Origin: CAZJYI01 sp964550025
GTDB taxonomy: Bacteria > Verrucomicrobiota > Kiritimatiellia > UBA8416 > CAYOBW01
DNA: 64,000 nt
Assembly: GCA_964550025.1 (NCBI GenBank)
Contig: CAZJYI010000029.1
Location: 1-64,000 of the forward strand
Reading direction: 5' to 3'
A program made the position numbers and the translations under genes. Position 1 is the first letter of the stretch. The number at the start of each line of letters is the position of its first letter. Positions 7,996 to 19,300 of the stretch are shown one piece after another. The notes under the pieces were generated by a model. That model worked only from the letters and a program-made list of their open reading frames with translations, ran no database searches and was not told the origin of the DNA.

Positions 7996-8090
7996 TGAAC
8001 ACTGAATGATGAATGATGAAGTGCGAGGGAGGAGATCTCACTTCAACATTCGCTATTCGACATTCGAGGTTCGACATTTCCCTTCCCCGC
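7980..8090. repeat. Heptamer-unit palindromic repeat between convergent genes
   Basis: GAAACCGCAGAATAAT is followed by heptads GAACACT, GAATGAT, GAATGAT and GAAGTGC, a short centre, and the inverted set CACTTCA, ACATTCG, CTATTCG, ACATTCG up to TTTCCC. It separates the converging btuD-cbiR and cobD-cobQ genes and contains the stop codons of both (7993-7995 and 8043-8045). The long hairpin could serve as a bidirectional terminator. Confidence 0.75.
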
Positions 8091-10736
8091 AACCGCACAC
8101 CCGTTTGAACCGAGAACAAGGGCCTCAATAGCCGCCATGTCGACGTGGCGTTCCAGGAGGTCGGCCATGCGGTCGAATTCGTCCACACCCGCTGCTTCCG
8201 TGGGTGGCCACTTGTCGGGCGGCAGTCCCTTCTTTCTGCACAGCCACTCCACAACCCCGCGCCGCAGCTCCACGTGGTCGAAGAAGCCGTGCACGTAGCA
8301 CCCGAAGACCCGCCCGTCGCCCGACAGACACCCCTCGGGTTCGCTGACGGTACGATCTCCCCGGTGCGTGATTCGCAGGGGCGTGGGACTCTCGTCCTCC
8401 GGCAAGGTGCGCCCCATGTGTATCTCGTAGCCCGTGAACGGGGTGCCTGCCGGAGCGAACGGAAACGCGTCCAACGTGGTTCCTTCCACGCGCGCCAGGG
8501 TCTTGGAGGAGGCCATGGCCGTGCGTACGGGCAGGAACCCGATCGCGGGCACTTCGTCGGAGACCGCCTCCTCGACGCCGGCCGGGTCGGAGACGCTCAG
8601 CCCCAGCATCTGGTAGCCGCCGCAAATGCCGAAGACCGGAATCCCCGCCTCGCGCGCGGCCACGAGCGCGTCCCGCCAGCCGTTGGCGAGCAGCCACCGC
8701 AGGTCGCCGAGCGTGTTCTTGCTTCCCGGCACGACGACCAGGTCCGGCGTGCCCAGGCGATCGGCATTGGTCTCGTAGCGCACGCCCACGCCGGGAAGCG
8801 CCTCCAAGGCAACGAAGTCGGTGAAATTGCTGATCCGGGGCAAACGAATGACGAGGATATCGAGGATGCCGCCCGGCGTCTCGCGGCGGTCATCCAGGCC
8901 GAGGGAATCCTCGTCGTCGATCCGCAGATTGCGTTCGAAGGGCAGCACGCCGAGCACGGGCACGCCCGTGCGTTCCTCGATCTGCCGAATGCCCGGTTCG
9001 AGGAGCGACACGTCGCCGCGGAACTTGTTGATGACCACGCCTTTGACGTGACGGCGCAGCCTGGGCGGTAGCAGCTCCAGCGTGCCGAAGATGGTTGCGA
9101 ACACCCCGCCGCGGTCGATATCGGCCACCAGGACGGCGGGCGCGCCGGCATAGGCGGCCATGTCGAGATTGACGAAATCCTCGTCCAGGAGGTTGATTTC
9201 GGTCGGGCTCCCGGCGCCTTCCATCACGATGAGCTCGAACCGGCCGGCCAGGCGGTCGTACGCGGCGTGGGCTTCTGTCCGCATGCGCTCTTTCATGGCA
9301 TAGTATTCCCGTGCCGGGAAGTTGCCGATCGGTTTGCCGTTGACCACGACCTGCGAACCGGCATCCCCCATGGGCTTCAGCAATACGGGGTTCATGTCGG
9401 TATGCGGGGGAACTCCCGCGGCCTGGGCCTGCACCACCTGTGCGCGCCCCATCTCGCCGCCCTCGTCGGTCACGAAGCTGTTCAGCGCCATGTTCTGCGC
9501 CTTGAACGGCGCCACGCCGATTCCCCGCCGCGCGAAGTAGCGGCACAGGCCGGCCGCCACCACGCTCTTGCCCGCGTGAGAGGTCGTGCCCACGACCATG
9601 ATTGCGGGGCAGCGCTTCGCCGGCGCGGCCGCTGTCGCGGCGCTTTCCCCCGTAGCGGGCATTCCGGGCAATGCGCGCAGCGTCCTCAGGAGATCCTCGA
9701 GTTCGTCTTCTGGTCGGACGGCGAGCCGGCAGAAGCGATCGCCAAGTCCGGCGAAGGTGTGCCCCGCCCGCACGAGGATGCCCCGCTCGAGCATGGCCCT
9801 CTGGAAGGACGGCGATGTCCAGGGGGGCGGCAGTTCCACGACGAGGAAATTCGTGACCGACGGGTACACGGTGAACCCGGGCAGCGCCGACAGTTCTCCG
9901 GAAAGGTGTTCGCGGAGCTCGGTGGTCCGCGCACGGCTGTGCGAGACGTAGTCGCTGTCGTCATAGAGGCGTTGCGCGGCAGTTTGGGCGAGGGCGTTCA
10001 CACTCCACGGCAGACGCACGCTCTTGATCCGCGCCATGGTATCCGGGCACGCGTACGCCATGCCCAGTCGCAGCCCGGGAATACAGAAGAACTTGGTCAG
10101 CGATTTCACGACGATAACGTTCGGCGGAAGGCCGGGCCGGATCAATGTGCGCTGTGCGGCGTCCGGCACGAAGTCGATGAAGGACTCGTCGACGATGAAC
10201 CACCGCTCGCGTTCTTCCGCTGCCGCCGCGAGAAGCGCGTCCGGGTCGAGGAGTCGACCGGTCGGGTTATTGGGCGTGCCGAGGAAAACCACGTCGGCAC
10301 CGGTGTGGGAGATATGCCGCGGCGACACGGCGAACGCGTCGCCCGCACTGAGCGTGCCCGCGGAGCGTCCCGTCACACCAAGCGCGCGGCACACCTCGGC
10401 ATAGCCCACGTAGCAGGGGTCGATCCAACCCGCGCATTGCGGCCCCAGCGCTTGCAGAATCCACCCGAAGATCTCGGTCGCGCCGTTGCCCACCACGACG
10501 GTGTCGGCGGGTACACCATGTGCTCGTGCGAGGTGCGAAGCCGCGGACTCGGCGCCGGCCTCCGGGTATCGGGCAACACTGCCCATTCCGGACGCCAACG
10601 CGTCGCGCACGCCGCGCGGAGGACCGAGCGGATTGACGTTGACGCTGAAATCGAGGCGCACATCGGGAGTGCTCTCCAGTCCCAGGGCCGCTGCCGCCGC
10701 CCCTGCATCGCCTCCGTGTAGGTTCTTTCCTGTCAT
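8043..10736 (-). CDS. Fused CobD-type threonine-phosphate decarboxylase and CobQ/CbiP cobyric acid synthase
   Basis: This single 897-residue frame has two enzymes. Residues 1 to about 385 are a class-I/II PLP aminotransferase of the CobD type (HGGD, DFSVNVNPLGPP, GNGATEIF, PLP lysine in KSLTKFFCIPGLRLG). It supplies aminopropanol phosphate. Residues about 395-890 are glutamine-dependent cobyric acid synthase: an N-terminal synthetase with P-loop-like GTTSHAGKS and FKAQNMALNS, and a C-terminal GATase with nucleophile Cys in GICGGYQMLG and a conserved His in CYVHGFFDH. ATG 10736 is set by its position 1 nt after the cbiB stop. The final ten residues are encoded by the intergenic heptamer repeat. 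Confidence 0.88.
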   Translation of the reverse strand: MTGKNLHGGDAGAAAAALGLESTPDVRLDFSVNVNPLGPPRGVRDALASGMGSVARYPEAGAESAASHLARAHGVPADTVVVGNGATEIFGWILQALGPQCAGWIDPCYVGYAEVCRALGVTGRSAGTLSAGDAFAVSPRHISHTGADVVFLGTPNNPTGRLLDPDALLAAAAEERERWFIVDESFIDFVPDAAQRTLIRPGLPPNVIVVKSLTKFFCIPGLRLGMAYACPDTMARIKSVRLPWSVNALAQTAAQRLYDDSDYVSHSRARTTELREHLSGELSALPGFTVYPSVTNFLVVELPPPWTSPSFQRAMLERGILVRAGHTFAGLGDRFCRLAVRPEDELEDLLRTLRALPGMPATGESAATAAAPAKRCPAIMVVGTTSHAGKSVVAAGLCRYFARRGIGVAPFKAQNMALNSFVTDEGGEMGRAQVVQAQAAGVPPHTDMNPVLLKPMGDAGSQVVVNGKPIGNFPAREYYAMKERMRTEAHAAYDRLAGRFELIVMEGAGSPTEINLLDEDFVNLDMAAYAGAPAVLVADIDRGGVFATIFGTLELLPPRLRRHVKGVVINKFRGDVSLLEPGIRQIEERTGVPVLGVLPFERNLRIDDEDSLGLDDRRETPGGILDILVIRLPRISNFTDFVALEALPGVGVRYETNADRLGTPDLVVVPGSKNTLGDLRWLLANGWRDALVAAREAGIPVFGICGGYQMLGLSVSDPAGVEEAVSDEVPAIGFLPVRTAMASSKTLARVEGTTLDAFPFAPAGTPFTGYEIHMGRTLPEDESPTPLRITHRGDRTVSEPEGCLSGDGRVFGCYVHGFFDHVELRRGVVEWLCRKKGLPPDKWPPTEAAGVDEFDRMADLLERHVDMAAIEALVLGSNGCAVAGKGNVEPRMSNSEC

Positions 10737-10737
10737 T

Positions 10738-11883
10738 CTACGTCTTTCCGTAGGACGGTCCTCCGGGCCGTCCTGAAGACAGAGGTGCGGCAACGAGGAG
10801 AGGGTGGGAGCGCTCTGCTCCATACGCTCTCACTTCCGCCTCCTTCCTCCCACTGGACGGCCCGGAGGACCGTCCTACTTCGTGCGTACACCCGAGTGTC
10901 ATCACGCTCACGAGACTAGCGCAGATGGCGGCGGATATCCATCCCGCGCAACGGACGAGGCGACAGGCTCCGGCGATGTCTTCGTGACCGGCGACGCGTC
11001 CTTCGCTGCCCAGCCAGGGCTTCTCGACGGTGCGTCCGGGATAGACGGTGGGGCCACCGAGGCGGACACCGAGTGCGCCCGCCGCGAAACTCTCGGCATG
11101 GGCGGAGTTGGGGGAGGCATGTTTGAGCCGGTCGCGCATCGCGACACGCCACCCGCCGCGCGCGTCGAAACGGCATAGCCACGCCGCAAGGAAGAGGGGA
11201 GCGAGAGAGAGCCTGGCAGGGAGGAAGTTGAGCACGTCGTCGAGGCGGGCACTCGCCCATCCAAAGCGTGCATAGCGTTCATTGCGGTAGCCGACCATGG
11301 AGTCCAGGGTGTTGATACAGCGGTAGACCAGGACGGAACCGACGGCCGAGGTTGCGGGCGGCCATCCCGTCGCCAGCGCAACCCCCGTGCCGGCGCAGAA
11401 CCAGAACAGGGGGGCAAAGAGGCTGTCGACGAAGCTCTCCGACACGCTTTCGACTGCGGCTCGCGCTACGCCGGAGGCATCCAGCCGGGTCACGTCCCGC
11501 CCCACGATGCGCCGGAGCGCCGCGCGTGCGGCAGCAATGTCACCCGCCGTGAGGGCGTCGTTCACCGGTCGTGCGTGGACGAGCAGGTCGCGCAGTGCCA
11601 GGCAGGAGTACAGCACGAAGACATCCACGGCCGTTGCGGCGACCTCGTGGACGAGGCCGGCCGCTCTTCGCAGCGCGAGGTACGCGCCAAGCGAGAAGAC
11701 CGGCACCAGGACGGCCAGCAGAACGCCGCCGCACGTGTTGCCGAGGCGGACCCGGCGCAGCCCCGTCTCCAGCGGCGCGATGAGCCGGCCGATCAGCCTG
11801 ACGGGGTGACAGGCGTAAACGGGGTCTCCGAGGCACTGGTCGAGCAGAAGCGCGGCCAGGAGAGTGAGCGGGGCAAGGGGCAT
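10738..11883 (-). CDS. cbiB: CbiB/CobD adenosylcobinamide-phosphate synthase
   Basis: This 381-residue integral membrane protein matches the CbiB family (LLLDQCLGDP at the N-terminus, HPVRLIG, VESVSESFVDSLFAPLFW, NTLDSMVGYRNERY, FGWASARLDD, HASPNSAHAESFAAGALGV). It joins cobyric acid to the aminopropanol (phosphate) arm. It begins 4 nt after the cobS stop. The last 45 or so residues (GRSSGPSSGRK to the end) are unlike the family and are translated from the inverted-repeat element at 10751-10877. The original C-terminus therefore appears to have been replaced or extended by a repeat insertion. Confidence 0.88.
   Translation of the reverse strand: MPLAPLTLLAALLLDQCLGDPVYACHPVRLIGRLIAPLETGLRRVRLGNTCGGVLLAVLVPVFSLGAYLALRRAAGLVHEVAATAVDVFVLYSCLALRDLLVHARPVNDALTAGDIAAARAALRRIVGRDVTRLDASGVARAAVESVSESFVDSLFAPLFWFCAGTGVALATGWPPATSAVGSVLVYRCINTLDSMVGYRNERYARFGWASARLDDVLNFLPARLSLAPLFLAAWLCRFDARGGWRVAMRDRLKHASPNSAHAESFAAGALGVRLGGPTVYPGRTVEKPWLGSEGRVAGHEDIAGACRLVRCAGWISAAICASLVSVMTLGCTHEVGRSSGPSSGRKEAEVRAYGAERSHPLLVAAPLSSGRPGGPSYGKT
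10751..10877. repeat. Inverted-repeat element with 23-bp perfect arms in the cbiB 3-prime end
   Basis: TAGGACGGTCCTCCGGGCCGTCC (split here: TAGGACGGTCC, TCCGGGCCGTCC) at 10751-10773 has its exact reverse complement at 10855-10877. The 81-bp spacer is itself purine/pyrimidine asymmetric and partly self-complementary. The layout resembles that of the element at 271-406, though the sequence differs. It overlaps the cbiB coding end. Confidence 0.7.
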
Positions 11884-11887
11884 GGCG

Positions 11888-12649
11888 TCAGACTCCCGCC
11901 GTCACGACGCTCAGCACGCCGCCCGCGGCGAGGATCGCCGTTTCCACGAGCTCGCTGCAGGCGCCGATCAGGTCCCCGGTGACCCCGCCGACCCGCCGCC
12001 GGCACCAGATGCCGAAAGCACTCGTGATTCCCCAGCCGGCGGCCAGCGCCGCAATTCCCACCGGGTTGAGGAGAAACACGGCGAGGAGGATCGTGGCAGC
12101 GACCCCGACAGCCCAGAGCGCGTGGCGCCGTTCGCTCTCGGTGACGTACGGGCTGGCCGTGCCGCCTCCCGCCCTGGCATAGGGGTTTACGGCAGCCAGG
12201 TATGCCTGCATTGCCCGCGAAACGACGTACGCGGCCACAATCCACAGCGCTGCGCCGTCGGCAAGCAGACGCGTGATACAGATCCACTTGGCCAGCAGGA
12301 CGCAGATCAGCGCGACGGCGCCAAAGCTCCCCACGGCGGAGTCCTTCATGATGACCAGCACCTTCTTGCGGCTGGTACTGCCCCAGAATCCATCCGCCCA
12401 GTCGGCCAGTCCATCCAGGTGGAGGCCGCGCGTGAGAAGGACTGAGAGTATGACCACGGCGCCGGCCGTTCCCACGGGCCACAGACCGCGCGTAAGCCAC
12501 TGCACGGCGACGGCGGCACCGCACAGGAGACCGCCCAGAAGCAGCCCGACGGCGGGGAACCACGGCAATGCCGACGCCATCTTCTTCGCGTCGCTCCCCG
12601 GGCAGGGGAGAGCGGTCAGTGTCCGCATGGCCGTAACAAACCCGCTCAT
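11888..12649 (-). CDS. cobS: CobS adenosylcobinamide-GDP ribazoletransferase
   Basis: The 253-residue polytopic membrane protein carries the CobS metal-binding motif GLHLDGLADWADG near residue 80 and a downstream MKDSAVGSFG. It condenses adenosylcobinamide-GDP with alpha-ribazole (phosphate), the last step of cobamide assembly. ATG 12649 follows a good AAGGGGGC ribosome site and overlaps the cobU stop (ATGA). Longer upstream in-frame starts would run through cobU and were rejected. Confidence 0.9.
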   Translation of the reverse strand: MSGFVTAMRTLTALPCPGSDAKKMASALPWFPAVGLLLGGLLCGAAVAVQWLTRGLWPVGTAGAVVILSVLLTRGLHLDGLADWADGFWGSTSRKKVLVIMKDSAVGSFGAVALICVLLAKWICITRLLADGAALWIVAAYVVSRAMQAYLAAVNPYARAGGGTASPYVTESERRHALWAVGVAATILLAVFLLNPVGIAALAAGWGITSAFGIWCRRRVGGVTGDLIGACSELVETAILAAGGVLSVVTAGV

Positions 12650-13170
12650 GCCGCCCCCTTGAGCGCCGTGGGTATCCCGCATACCGTCAGGATCACGGCA
12701 TCCGCAATTCGCGCGACGTCCTGGTTGAGACGCCCGGCCGCATCGCGAAACCGCCGCGCCATCGCGTTCTCCGGCACGATGCCGTCTCCCACTTCGTTGG
12801 TGACAATGATGATGTTGAAGGGGCGCTCCGACAGCGAGTCGAGAAAGACGGCGACTTCCTCGTACGTCCCGTTGTCCCCGTCGTGACGGTGCATGAGGTT
12901 CCCCAGCCACACCGTCAGGCAGTCGATGAGGACGATGTCCGTCCCGGGTGGCACCCGTTCCAGCGCGCCGGCCAGGTCATGCGGTTCTTCAATCGTCGTG
13001 AAGTTGCCGGCCCGTTCTGCCTGGTGTGCGGCAATGCGTTCCCGCATGCCTTCGTCAAACGCCACCGCGGTCGCCACAAAGACGCGCTTCTTATAGGTCA
13101 GGGCTCTTTCAACCGCATAGCGGCTCTTCCCGCTGCGCGCCCCGCCGGTAACGAGAACGATCTGATTCAT
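12646..13170 (-). CDS. cobU: CobU bifunctional adenosylcobinamide kinase/guanylyltransferase
   Basis: The 174-residue protein starts almost directly with the P-loop GGARSGKS. It then has RIAAHQAERAGNFTTIEEP, containing the guanylylated His of the family, and VLIDCLTVWLGNLM. It converts adenosylcobinamide to its GDP derivative for CobS. ATG 13170 was chosen because the P-loop begins a few residues later; an upstream ATG at 13206 lacks support. It is the first gene of the leftward operon cobU-cobS-cbiB-cobD::cobQ. I see no riboswitch in the 178 bp before it. Confidence 0.9.
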   Translation of the reverse strand: MNQIVLVTGGARSGKSRYAVERALTYKKRVFVATAVAFDEGMRERIAAHQAERAGNFTTIEEPHDLAGALERVPPGTDIVLIDCLTVWLGNLMHRHDGDNGTYEEVAVFLDSLSERPFNIIIVTNEVGDGIVPENAMARRFRDAAGRLNQDVARIADAVILTVCGIPTALKGAA

Positions 13171-13348
13171 AGCCCACAGAGTAGCGGCGCGCCGCGGGGA
13201 AGGCAACCCGGTGTTTTCGTGGCGCGATTGAGATGTGACCCTGAAGGCCTGTATTCTGCGGGGCCCAAACTGGACAAGCTCGTGAATGCATGGGAGAATA
13301 CTTGGAGGTTGTTGCGGCGCACGAGTGGTCGAACGAGGAGGAGTGGAG

Positions 13349-16300
13349 ATGACAGCGAGGCGATGCTGGGTGGTTGCGGGTGTCCTGTTCGCTGTGATCC
13401 GGGCGCTTCCCGTGATCGCGGCGACCTACTATGTTCGACCGGGGGGGAGCGGAACGCGCGACGGTCTGTCGTGGGCCAACGCGCACGACAACTTGCAGGC
13501 CGCCATCGAGCTGTGCGACTCAGACGACGGCGGTGAAGTCTGGGTGGCCGCCGGGATATACAAGCCGGACGGATGGCCGAACGGCGGTACGGAGCCCTAC
13601 GAACGACACTTCTCACTTCGCAGCGGGGTAGCTGTCATGGGGGGATTTCCCAACGAGGGTGCCCCAGGTCGATCCGACCGCGACCCGACGCGTTTTCCGA
13701 CCGTATGTTCAGGTGATACGGGAGGCACGAATGAGGAAGAGCGCGTGCAGCACATATTCTACCACGACGCTCTCGCTTTCGTCAGGGAGACGGCGGTGCT
13801 GGACGGCGTGTGGATCGCGAATGCGCGCGGTCTCCGGGCGAGCTCGGGCGGCGGGATGCTCAATGACAGCGCTTCACCCACGGTTAGAGACTGCGTGTTC
13901 CAGGACAACTACGCCGGAACGTCGGGGGGGGCCGTATTCTGCTATAGGGGCCACCCGAGATTCGAACGCTGCAATTTCGTCCGGAACAAGGTCGGGAGGG
14001 CCGACAGGTATGTGGCTCGCGGGGGTGCCGTGTGTACGGTGGCGTCGGACGTCGAGCTTACGCAGTGCCGGTTTGTAGACAACGAGGCCCTGAGCGCCTG
14101 CGCGCAGGGCGGCGCGCTCAACTTCGGGGACGGAGAGCTGGTGGTGACGGACTGCGAGTTCGTCGGCAACAAGGCGGGAACGAGGGGCGAGGAGGAGACG
14201 TATGGGGGGAGCTGCGAGATGTTCAACGCGTCAGTGGTCTTTTCCGGGTGCCGCTTCCAGGACAACGAGGCGGCCAATGGCGGCGCTATCTACACGGCTT
14301 TCTGCGAGTACGTCAAGACATCGGATTGTGATTTCATCGGGAACGTCGCCCGGCACAAGGGCGGTGCAATGCACACCCAGGACCACTCGCACCTGATGCT
14401 GGCGCGATGCGTTTTCAAAAACAACACGGCCGCTACGGACTACGAGGGCTTCGGTGGCGCCCTGTTCGTGAGCGGGAGACACTGGGTCCATAGCTGCGTG
14501 TTCGAGGGCAATCGTGTCGAGCGGGGAAACCAACTGGAGGGCCATGGCGGCGGTGTCTTCGCGTACGTGAGCTTCGGTCACTACGTTAACTGCATCTTCC
14601 TGGACAACGAAGCGGCGGAGGATGGGGGCGGGTTGAGCGTGGACGGAAGTACGGTCTCGCTGGTAAACTGCGTCTTGACGCGGAACAGTGCAGAACGCGG
14701 AGGCGGGCTGAGTGCCATTGGCGGACGCATCAACTGCCTCAACACAATCGTCCGGTTCAACAATGCCATAGGCTCCTGGCACGACGACGTGTATCCCGGC
14801 GACTACGGCAACAGACTCAGCTTCTCCCACTGCAATGTCCGCTATCGAAACGGGGGCTGGGACGGGACGGGCAATCAGGCCGGTCCGGTGGCGTTCGTGA
14901 ACAGGGACGACCCGGACGGAGCGGACGACACGTGGCTGACACTTGACGACGGACTGCAGCTTCAGGCCCATTCGCCTTGCCGCGACGCCGGTTACTCGGA
15001 TGCCGTGGAGGCGTTCGGGCCGGACATGGCGGATCTTGACGGCGACGGTATCAGGAGAGAGCCCGTTCCGTTGGATTGCGTTGACAGAATCCGCGTTCAC
15101 GGCGAGAACGTCGATATGGGCGCCTATGAGTACGGTGCGCCGGAGCAGCCGACGTTCCTCGTGCGGTTCGACCTTGGAACGCAGGGGACGAGAACGGGCG
15201 GCGGCGCCTTGTTGCAGCGCGTGCGCCACCACCACGCCGCGGTCGCACCGGAGCTCGACGTTGCGGCCGGGTGGGAGTTCGCGGGCTGGGACCATCCGTT
15301 CCGGTACGTCAGCAGGGATCTCACCGTAACGGCGCAATACCGGGCCGTCTTCACCGCTCACAGGGTGGTCTTCGACACCGGCGAGCACGGCCGGCGGGTT
15401 GCGGGCGGTGCGACCTTTCAGCTCGTGTCGGACGGCGAACCGGCCAGCGCGCCCCTGCTTGACGTGGACACCGGCTGGTACTTCGTGGGGTGGAGTGAAC
15501 CGTTTGATCATGTGACCAACAATCTGACCGTTGATGCGTGGTATCAGTCCGTCGATTTCCCGGGCGATGTCTGTCACGTCAAACCGGGCTGCATCGGGCA
15601 TGGGGCTTCGTGGGTGGATGCGATGGGGGACCTGCAGGCGGCAATCGACGCTGTACACGCTCGCGGCACGGGATCCGTATGGGTGGCCGCCGGAACATAC
15701 AGGCCCACCGGGTGGCCGAACGGCGGCGACGATCCCCGCAGGCGGCACTTCGCGCTGCGGAACAACGTAGCCGTCTACGGGGGGTTCCCTCGGTCGGGCA
15801 ACCCCGGCATGAAGGACTGCCGCCCGTCGCTGCATCTCACCGTCTGTTCCGGGGACATTGGCATTGAGGGCGACACGCGCGACAACGCCTATCACGTTTT
15901 CTACCACCCCGACTACAGCTTCCTGGATGACTCGGCCCTGCTGCACGGTTTCACGATTACAGGCGGCCGGGCCACGGGAAGTGAGAGCCCGGATTCCCAG
16001 GGCGCGGGAATGTACACGGAGGCGAGTGGGCCTCTGCTGAGGCGGTGCGTATTCAGGGACAACACGGCTTGCTCCGGAGGCGGGGTATTCTGTCGGTTCT
16101 TCCCCCCGCCTGCGTTCCGGGAGTGTACCTTCGCGACAAACTCGGCATCGTCTCTTGGCGGGGGCGTGCGAGCGTACGGTTGTTCGCCCTCATTTCGGGA
16201 GTGTACGTTCGTTGGCAACGAAGCGCGCTGCGGCGGCGGAATGGCCAACGAGAGCGCCTCGCCGAGGCTGACGCGTTGTGTCTTCGAGAGGAACGCGGCG

Positions 16301-19300
16301 AATAGCTGGGGAGGCGCCCTGTATAACGCCGGGGCAAGCCCGTCCCTTGTCAACGCTGTCTTTGCGGAGAATACGGCCGCCGAGGGGGCGGCAGTCTACA
16401 ACACCGCGTTCTCGGCGCCGTTTCTCGCCAACGCCATCTTCACCGGCAACGCGGCAATCACGGGCGGCGGCGGCATGTACAACAAGGGCGACGCATCGCC
16501 GACGCTGACTCACTGCGTACTGAACGGGAACAGCGCCACACAGGGCGGTGGCATCTACAACTGGAATGCCGCCCCCTCGGTGATCAACAGCATCCTGTGG
16601 GGCAACCAAGGAGGCGAGTTCTTCAACTACGGTTCGCGGTCCACGGTTCACCACAGCATCATCCAGGGCGGTTTCGCGACCGGCGCCCTGGTGCTGGATG
16701 CCGTGCCGCTCTTCGTCGACGCGTTGGCCCCCAAAGGTGGGGACGGGAAGTGGCTCACCGACGACGACGGCCTGCGCGTGCATGGCGTGTCTCCGGCGGT
16801 GAACGCGGGGGACGACGAGTACCTGCCGAGCGACACGAACGACTTGGACGAGGACGACGTCAGGGACGAAGCGCTGCCATACGATGTCCGCCGTGACCCG
16901 CGCCAGGTAGGCGCGCACGTTGACATGGGCGCCTACGAGCATCACACACCGCCGGCATACACCGTGGAATTCGTCCCTGGGTCTCACGGAACACGGATCG
17001 GTGGTGGTGAGCTGAGCCAATCCGTCGACGTACACGGGGCGGCGGTGGAGCCCGAACTGCGCATCGACTTCGGGTGGACCCTCACCGGCTGGGACTCCTC
17101 GTTTGACGATGTGACGAATGCGATCGTGGTCATGGCGCAGTACGGGCCGGCTTTCGTTGCCGGAGACATCTGCTACGTGCGAGAAGGTGAGGCAGGAAAC
17201 GGGGAGTCCTGGGAGCGGGCGGCCGGGGATCTTCAGGAGGCCATTGACATGATGCACGCTGTCGGTGGAGGCCAGGTGTGGGTGGCCGCGGGGACCTACC
17301 ATCCCGTCTCACACCCCAACGGCGGGAGTTCCGGGCGTGAGGCGCATTTCGCCCTGCGCCCCGGCGTGACGGTTCTCGGAGGCTTTCCCAGCGCGGGGTC
17401 GCCGGGTCTGGATGCCCGCGATCCCTGGGAGCATGGCACGATCTGTTCCGGCGAGTTCGGCATCCCGGCGAGTTCGACTGACAACGTGTACCACGTGTTC
17501 TTCCATCCCGATTCCGCCGGCCTGGATGGGTCCGCCGTCTTGGACGGTGTGACGATCACCGATGGCGTCGCGGACGGCCCACCGCCCCACGACCGCGGGG
17601 CGGGAATGTACAACGCGGCATCGTCGCCGACGCTGCGCAACTGCCTTCTGATCAATTGCGTGGCGACATGGGGTGGCGGCATGCACAACTGCCGGACGTC
17701 GTCGCCCGCGCTGACACGTTGCGTGTTCTCCGGCAACTCGGCCACCAACGGTGGCGCGATGGTCAATGCCGCCACGTCCACGCCAACGCTCGTGAGCTGT
17801 GTCTTCGCGAACAACCGTGGCATGCTTGATGGTGGCGGGGTGCTCAACGACGCGTCCGATCCACTGCTGGCGAACTGCATTTTCATCGCAAACGAGGCAG
17901 AACGTGATGGCGGCGGCGTCTGCAACGTGCTGTCATCGCCACACCTCGGTCTCTGCACCTTGCGGGACAATGTGGCGGCGCGTGGAGGCGGGATCTGCAA
18001 TACCACATCATCGTTTCCGGTTGTCGACAACTGCATCGTCTGGAGCAATCGCGCACCCACGGGCGCGAGTATGTGCGATGCGCATTCCGCAAGCAGTCGT
18101 GTCTCCCATTGCATCGTCGAGAACGGGTGGGCCGGCGGCGACGGGATTCTCGATACCGCGCCCCTCTGTGTCGATGCAAGCGATCCCGACGGACCGGACG
18201 ATCGATGGTTCACACCAGATGACGGTCTGCGGCCGCTGTCCGCGTCGCCGGGCACGGACTCCGGGGATACCGCCGCTCTGCCGACGGACGTCAACGATCT
18301 GGATGGTGACGGCAATACCGGAGAGCCGCTGCCAGCCGACGGGCTTGGCGGACCGCGAGTGGCAGGGCGTGCCGCGGACATGGGGTGCTACGAGATTGTC
18401 CCCACGCATGCGGGTCTCTCGCCGGTCCACTACGTGTCCCTCGCCGGCAGCAACATCTGGCCTTACGCGAGCTGGGCCGATGCCGCCACCTGTCTCCAGT
18501 TCGCCGTCGACGCCGCGGCGAGCAACGACGTGGTGATGGTGACAAACGGGACCTACTCTGTCGGCGGCGCGGTAGCCCCCGGGCGGCGTCTCATGAACCG
18601 GGTATGTGTGACCAAAAGCATCACGGTGACCAGTGTGAACGGCCCGGCGCGGACGTCGATCGTCGGCGCGGCGGATGCGCTCTCGACAAACGGCCTCGGG
18701 CCGCGGGCGATTCGTTGCGCCTATCTATCCGGTAACGCACGGCTGGGTGGTTTCACGTTGAGCGGCGGGTACACGGCGTGTCTGGATCACGCACACCCGA
18801 ACAGCCTGACGGGGGGCGGCGCGTTCATTGAAGACCACGCTGCTGTCAGCAACTGCGTGTTGACGGACTGCCGGGCCGTGTCAGGCGGCGGTATCTGCGT
18901 GAAGGGCGCCGGGAACACGGTGAGGTGTCTTGTTGCCGACTGCACGGCCGTGACCGATGGGGGCGGCGTCACCTGCAAAGCCGGGGGGACGCTGGGGAAT
19001 TGCTTGTTCATCCGGAATCGCGCTGCGGCAAACGGAGGCGGGGCCTGCCTGTCGGGCGGCGGCGTGCTTCAAAACTGCACGCTCGTCGGCAACGCCGCCG
19101 CCGTCGCCGGCAGTGGGGTTTACTGTCTGGAGGGTGGCGCGCTGACCAACTGCGTTGTGTACCTGAATTCCGCGGATGGCGCAGGCGGGGACATTGACTC
19201 GGTGGGTGCACTTCACAGCATTTCTCATTCGTGCAGTCCCGGTCTTGCTGGGGGGACGGGGAACATCACAAACGATCCGCAGTTTGCGAGCGTGGTGGCG

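Noticed and set aside
13171..13348. A third cobalamin riboswitch before cobU
   Set aside because: None of the conserved aptamer blocks is present on the minus strand in this interval.
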